DNA of 64,000 nucleotides, from assembly GCA_000611775.1 (NCBI GenBank), contig KK106983.1, positions 3,561,072-3,625,071 on the forward strand, given 5' to 3'. Shown piece by piece: positions 58,948-64,000 of this stretch. The notes under the pieces are model-generated. The model worked only from the letters and a program-made list of their open reading frames with translations, did not search any database and was not told the origin of the DNA. This DNA is from Umbilicaria muhlenbergii. Lineage: Eukaryota > Ascomycota > Lecanoromycetes > Umbilicariales > Umbilicariaceae. The translations under genes were made by a program, and so were the position numbers. Each line of letters begins with the position of its first letter. The stretch's first letter is position 1.

Positions 58948-61035
58948 ATGAGCCTGAGAGCCCCTCAGCCCCCAATGACGATGCTCACCAACACGTTCGC
59001 ATCGATGGCCACCAGAAACGCCTCGAACGGCTCGACTCCCACATCCAGTATCTCTACTCCTTCGTTAAATGGCACCAAGCATCACCACGGACCGCGGATT
59101 GGCGATAGAAGGACTGTGGTTGTCGCCTTCAACCCGGAGCGGGAGAACATCGTATATACAGTGGCAGACATATTGGGAAAACCATGGCGGATGGCGCGCT
59201 GCTTCGCCGACGTTGCGGAAGGGGAAATCGCTGTCATAGGCATCCGAGCCCAGGATGCAAAGGAAGATCTGAATCATCACTTCACTGCCCATATGGTGAT
59301 CATCTCAACACATTGTATGGACAGGGGTATTCCACCGGATTCTGCCTTGTCAAGCGGATGCCACTATGAGTTTCTTTATACCCAAGAGCCCTTTTATCGT
59401 CGAGACTTGGCGCGCTTCCTCTCCATTATTCTTGGACAGAGCACTTTCCATGAGGATGTGATCCGAAGGGATAGGTCGTATCACATATCGACGACTTTCG
59501 CTGACGTTCGGACTGGCCTCTCTAACCTTGATATCCTTACCGTGGGCGCTGACGCGGTTGAGTTCAGGGTCGACCTACTCAAGGAACCCCGACTGGATGG
59601 ATCACACAACGCCGTGCCGAGCCTCAAATACGTTGGAGAGCAAATCATGGTCTTACGGCAAAGGACGGAACTCCCTATTATCTTCACAATCAGATGCACT
59701 AACGAAAACGGAAAATTTCCTATGGATGATCCGAACCTAAATTATGAATACCTGTATCGTGCCATACAGTGGGGTGTGGAGTACATCGATGTGGAGCTCT
59801 GGCTGCCTGAAGATATCCGCAGTCAGCTGGCCCAGAAGAAGGGAAACAGCAAGATCATCTCAGCTTTCCACGACTTTTCAGGGAACTGGAAATGGCCATC
59901 GCCGGAAGCGCAAGCAGTGTTCGAACGAAGCGTCGAGTACGCGGACATTGTGAAGATGATTGTCATGATCCAAACCATGGCTGAGAATTATCAACTCGAG
60001 TACTTCAGGTCGACTATCAAAGCTGCCTATCCGGTGCCGCCCTTGCTGGCAGTCAATATGGGCCCCATGGGCCGTCTTTCACGCGCTCTTAACACGCTTC
60101 TGTCGCCCATCACTCATCCTCTGTTACCCATGATTGCTGCGCCTGGTCAAGTTAGCATGGCCGAGATCAACGAAACATTGCACACCATAGACCAGTTGCC
60201 CAAGCGGGATATATATGCCATTGGAACTTCCAGATCTTCAGCGCAAGCTGTGTTCTTTGAGAAGTGTTTCAACGAACTCGGTCTGCCGCACCACTTTGCG
60301 TGTATTGAATCTAGTCCCTCAGTCGAAGGGCTAATCATGCAGCCAAAGTTTGGTGGTGCATATTTGAGCCCACCACTGCCCACCCCGCAGTGCTCCTTCC
60401 TACCTTCTCTGACAGATGCTGCCCAAGCAATTGGCAGTATTGACACCATTGTTGTTCGTCATGAAGGCGATCAACATGACTTTGTTGGGGACAATGCTAC
60501 TTGGAAGGGGATCCGAGCTACGCTGACCCGTGATTTCGTTCCGTCGGCTTACCACGGTCGACCCGCGTTAGTGCTGTCAAACACAGAGGTTGAAGCTGCG
60601 CCAGCGATTTACGCCCTGAGGGACCTCAATATTGGCACAATCCATACAGTCGGTTTCAAGGCGCATGGACCGCTTGCGGCGGGGCTTGTGCCATTCACCA
60701 CGATGGACTGTGTGAAGAAGGTGGAGCAGCCATTAGTGATTATTTCCGTTCTCCCACCAGACAAGTCGCTGCTTGTGTCGCCTCTCCTGCGTCACTATGG
60801 CGCAGTTGGAGTCAACGGCAGAATAGCATCCAAGAGCGGCGGGAAGGTATTCCTCGACATGGCCCATGGTTGTCGGAAGGGGGACCCCATAGCGGTCGCG
60901 GCGAACTCGGGGTGGAGGGCATATAGCACTGCAGATGTGTGCGCCTGGACCACTGTCGAAACACTTCGACTGCTGGTCGGTCAGAATGTTCCGTTTGATT
61001 TCGTAAGCATGGCGTCGGGGAAGGGCCTTTGTTGA
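58948..61035 (+). CDS. qutR: QutR-like repressor related to the C-terminal half of AROM
   Basis: 695 residues with three AROM-related regions. A shikimate-kinase-like part (about 54-170) has no GxxGxGK[ST] P-loop. A type I dehydroquinase-like part (about 190-405) has EFRVD, HDF (308-310), YADIVK lysine near 336, MGRLSR and AAPGQ, so the active-site residues look intact. A shikimate-dehydrogenase-like part (about 420-690) has degraded motifs: GTSRSSAQ for GSPISHS, FGGAYLSPP without the catalytic lysine, GDNATWKGI where the catalytic Asp of NTD is lost, and no glycine-rich nucleotide loop. This pattern fits the quinate-pathway repressor QutR/QA-1S, which binds the activator QutA, rather than an enzyme. 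ATG 58948 is the first in-frame ATG. The gene is intronless. Confidence 0.8.
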   Translation: MSLRAPQPPMTMLTNTFASMATRNASNGSTPTSSISTPSLNGTKHHHGPRIGDRRTVVVAFNPERENIVYTVADILGKPWRMARCFADVAEGEIAVIGIRAQDAKEDLNHHFTAHMVIISTHCMDRGIPPDSALSSGCHYEFLYTQEPFYRRDLARFLSIILGQSTFHEDVIRRDRSYHISTTFADVRTGLSNLDILTVGADAVEFRVDLLKEPRLDGSHNAVPSLKYVGEQIMVLRQRTELPIIFTIRCTNENGKFPMDDPNLNYEYLYRAIQWGVEYIDVELWLPEDIRSQLAQKKGNSKIISAFHDFSGNWKWPSPEAQAVFERSVEYADIVKMIVMIQTMAENYQLEYFRSTIKAAYPVPPLLAVNMGPMGRLSRALNTLLSPITHPLLPMIAAPGQVSMAEINETLHTIDQLPKRDIYAIGTSRSSAQAVFFEKCFNELGLPHHFACIESSPSVEGLIMQPKFGGAYLSPPLPTPQCSFLPSLTDAAQAIGSIDTIVVRHEGDQHDFVGDNATWKGIRATLTRDFVPSAYHGRPALVLSNTEVEAAPAIYALRDLNIGTIHTVGFKAHGPLAAGLVPFTTMDCVKKVEQPLVIISVLPPDKSLLVSPLLRHYGAVGVNGRIASKSGGKVFLDMAHGCRKGDPIAVAANSGWRAYSTADVCAWTTVETLRLLVGQNVPFDFVSMASGKGLC

Positions 61036-62401
61036 TGGCATGGTTAGGCTACATCATCATACAACATGCATGGACGGACTACTGGGGTTGGTGTGATGGC
61101 GTATACGATGGCGTTGGTCGAATCGGAACTGGACCTGCTCAGCATGTCAGAATTCCTGACAATACCGAGCGGCAGGGTGCGAGGAGGCCTCGACAGTCTC
61201 GTCATCCCCCTCTAGCTCTAGGCAGGTCTGAGCATGGCACTCTAACGTGTCCAGGATGCGTAAAATGTACATAATGCAATGATACCACACAATCTCATGT
61301 TGCTTTCCATTTTCGTCAACGGCCCACGCGTCAAGGCGAGTCAGAATCGCAACTGATGAGAATTACCGCCAAGGCCTGCTCCGATGCCAACACGCCTGAC
61401 CTTCTCCTGGAGATCGGGGGCTTCGTGAACTGTGATCAGCGCTCGCTCTTCGCAGTTTCGTCCGCCGATCTCTTCCCCTCCGAGTACCTTCGCAGGTCTG
61501 TATAAGCACACTGACTTTTCGTCATCTGCCGCAGGCACGTGGCAGAGCATTCAGATGGTTGGCATTTGTGGAGTTTTCCACGTGTACGGCGGCTACCTTA
61601 CTCTGAGCGCATTCGGCCGTAACGTATCCATCGTACGAGTTGACAGTAGTGTGGAGAATAGCTTAGTCGTACTGTGTAAGAGTGTCGAATATGAATCGTG
61701 AGTAGAGGGAAAACAGCCAGCAGGCGTGTGGGGGAAAAAGTGAGACAGTCGTCAGCTGGGCGTCCCCTCAACCACTTAAGCATCCAAGACAAACTTGGAG
61801 GACCGGTTAAGGAAGAGAGAGTAGAACCGTGGATCCCTACAACATTCACTTCAGAAATGTAGATATATCGCTTTTGCTGTAGTACTATTGAGAGTGGCCC
61901 TAGCTGGAGACTGCCACTTATTTGGTCCGCGCACATGTTGGCTGTTTTCTCTGTATTCATGATTTACCTTATGTCCGATGCTCTTACGTATCTGCCTTTT
62001 GGGACCGGTGGGTGCTTCCAGGACCGAGACCCAAGCGGCGGTGGAATCTCGTAACTGTAGGAATTGATTGGCCTTTCCCAAACGACAATTCGCTTCCCAG
62101 TCAGCAGTCCATGGAGCAGAGTAACTGAAGTGATGATCAGAGTGATTAAGCCAGCCTTTGGCTCCTCGTTCCCCATTATCATTACTTCTCGAGCTTCTAG
62201 CTTAACGCTCTAACGTTGCATCCCGCAACTGATCGAGCTACTGTACCCCAGGCCCAGACCCCGTACTCCTTAGACCATCACAGACTCCGCGTGCCAAAAC
62301 CCGCAATCCTTTACCATCCCGCGAAACCACCGATGACATGTTGAGTCGCTTTCGCGCTTCGACGGCGATGCGTAGCCCTTGTGGCTAGCTGAGACGACGC
62401 A
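61036..62401. promoter_or_regulatory. Intergenic region between qutR-like gene and Zn2Cys6 gene
   Basis: 1.4 kb between two plus-strand genes, holding a 3' flank and the promoter of the transcription factor. No gene recognised. Confidence 0.4.
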
Positions 62402-64000
62402 ATGTCGAGCCTTCAGTCACGTCCGCAGATTGGTATCGAGCGCATTGCGCAACGGCGGAGGAGCTCTGAACCAAGAGAGTCGATGAATTGCAAGTCGTGT
62501 AGGAAACGAAAGGTACCGTTCTGCTCGACCGCCAAGGCGAATGCCGGTCGCTGACATGGAAATAGATCAAATGCAACCGTCTCAAACCAACTTGCGAAGC
62601 CTGCAACGTCTTTCAGTGTCCCTGCATATATGGTCAGTGCCCTGTTACACGGCTTCTTGCGTGAAAGTATTGAGAGGGAGCAGATGCGATACCGAAGAAG
62701 CGCGGACCGAAGACCGATGTCCTCGAAGCTTTGGTCAAGAGGGTGGATGGGTTGGAGAAGCAGCTACGACATGAACAAGACGATGAGCAAACAGTGTCAC
62801 CTATTGAGAAGGAAGAACCGACAAGCTCCCCCGACATCCAACTGGACTCAGGCCCACCTGTGAAGAGACAGCGGGTGGAGACATCGGGCCTCAATGAGTC
62901 CGCGGCTTTCTCCTCATCTCCTCGAGGGTACTACCGACATAGTCCCTTTGCTTTTGACAGCGCGTAATAACAAGGCACAGCAAATCAGCGTCTACGGTAC
63001 GCCCGGATGTCCTCCTAGATACGTACTTCTTTAGAGTACATGACAAACCGTACCACATTTTAGATGAAACGACAACCCGACAACAGTATCGTCAGAAGCA
63101 GATTCCGTCATGTCTTCTGATGGCTATCTTCGCTGTGAGCTCTCGGTATGTCTAATGGTGTTTCTCGAAATGTTCACGACTGATTCTTGCAGCTATGCAC
63201 TCCATCCCGATGGCTACCATGCAGCAACGCGGTCGAGTCAAGATTATGCAGAACAAGCTAGAAGCGAGCTCACCATCGACGAACCAAGCATTGAGAACCT
63301 GCAAACTCTCCTCCTACTCTCATTGGTTTTCTTTGCTATGGGTAAGGGGAGGAGAGCATACATGATGCTATGTAAGATAAGCCTACACTCTGAACACTGC
63401 TGTGCTAACGATCCCCAGCAAGTGGGATCGGAATGGCTCTTGCCCAGGAACTTCATCGCGAATGCCCCCATACTGCCAACATAGCATATGCTGAAAGAGA
63501 GACCAGGCGGCGAATATTCTGGACGTGTTATCTTATGGACCAGTTTGCAGCCTGCGGTTCTAGAAGGCCGTCTCTTGTCGCCGACGACTCGATTTTCTTG
63601 CGCCTGCCGAATTGGCCATCACAAACCCACGGTATACTCAACGAAGGAGAACGATTCATCAATGGATCGAATCTGCAATATTCCATGGGTGCCGGAAGAC
63701 CGAGCCAAGGAAGCATGGGCATGCTCATTGACATTGTACGATTGCTAGGGGTCACAAACCGGTACCTGGCCGCTGGAGGTGCGAAGACCGATTCACGTTT
63801 CCCTTGGCATACATCCTCGAGTCTCTCGAAAATAAAACAGGAGCTCGATGTATGGGCCTCCGGAACTCAGGAGATATTCGCCTCCGTGGAGACGCTCTTC
63901 GGGCAAGCTGATAGCACGACTTTGATTCTCAGTAAAATGGTGTATCACCTCATTCACTGCTTAATATATCGTCCATTCCTTCCAGTGGATCTGTCCGAGC
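62402..64000 (+). CDS. Zn(II)2Cys6 transcription factor, 3' end beyond window
   Basis: Six exons inferred: 62402-62512, 62566-62632, 62684-62927, 62981-63145, 63193-63371 and 63419->64000. Introns are 47-53 bp and all phases agree. The binuclear cluster is [21 protein letters not shown] followed by NVFQCPC, split by intron 1. Next come [18 protein letters not shown] and the coiled linker [13 protein letters not shown] disordered Ser/Pro/Glu segment leads to the fungal-specific regulator domain (PF04082 type): [67 protein letters not shown] and [18 protein letters not shown]. At least 449 codons are present. The short exons make the gene easy to miss. Neighbourhood suggests, but does not prove, a link to the QutR-like repressor. 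Confidence 0.9.

Overview
The window is nuclear DNA of a filamentous ascomycete (Pezizomycotina). The evidence is the gene set (CRZ1-type calcineurin-responsive factor, RTT106, ALG11, COX18, a Zn2Cys6 regulator with a fungal-specific regulator domain, a quinate-repressor-like protein), the many short GT-AG introns (mostly 46-154 bp) with CTAAC/CTGAC-like branch sites, and the single-gene, non-operon layout. The class cannot be fixed from the sequence alone. No rRNA, tRNA, CRISPR array, intact transposon or virus-like element was recognised.

Layout. 1-31 kb is a normal gene-dense housekeeping segment: ALG11 (-, cut by the left edge), COX18 (+), a mitochondrial PP2C phosphatase of PTC5 type (-), RQC1/TCF25 (+), a CaMKK-type kinase (-), a single-pass kelch membrane protein (+), CRZ1 (+), MLH3 (-) and a serine-rich conserved hypothetical protein (+). 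31-47 kb holds deoC (+), a CDC25-type Ras GEF (-), a roughly 4.8 kb gene-poor stretch, RTT106 (-) and another hypothetical protein (-). 47-64 kb is sparser: a PNK1 polynucleotide kinase/phosphatase (-) with two apparent frameshifts, lipoate ligase AIM22/LIP3 (+), an unrecognised protein (-), a QutR-like repressor (+) and a Zn2Cys6 transcription factor (+) running off the right edge.

Two degenerate tandem arrays stand out. One, at about 24.3-25.1 kb between the 3' ends of CRZ1 and MLH3, has a period near 125 bp and carries twelve GACGTC-type cores arranged as alternating inverted pairs. The other, at about 41.0-41.95 kb in the gene-poor stretch, has a period near 155 bp.

Functional threads. 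Calcium and nutrient signalling is represented by the CaMKK, CRZ1 and the Ras GEF. Genome maintenance is represented by MLH3, RTT106 and PNK1. Mitochondrial function is represented by COX18, the PTC5-type phosphatase (pyruvate dehydrogenase control) and AIM22 (lipoylation of the same class of complexes). The right end is probably a regulatory pair: a QutR-like protein whose kinase-like and shikimate-dehydrogenase-like domains have lost key residues, next to a Zn-cluster regulator on the same strand. Exon boundaries were worked out by hand from splice signals and reading phase, so individual junctions are predictions.
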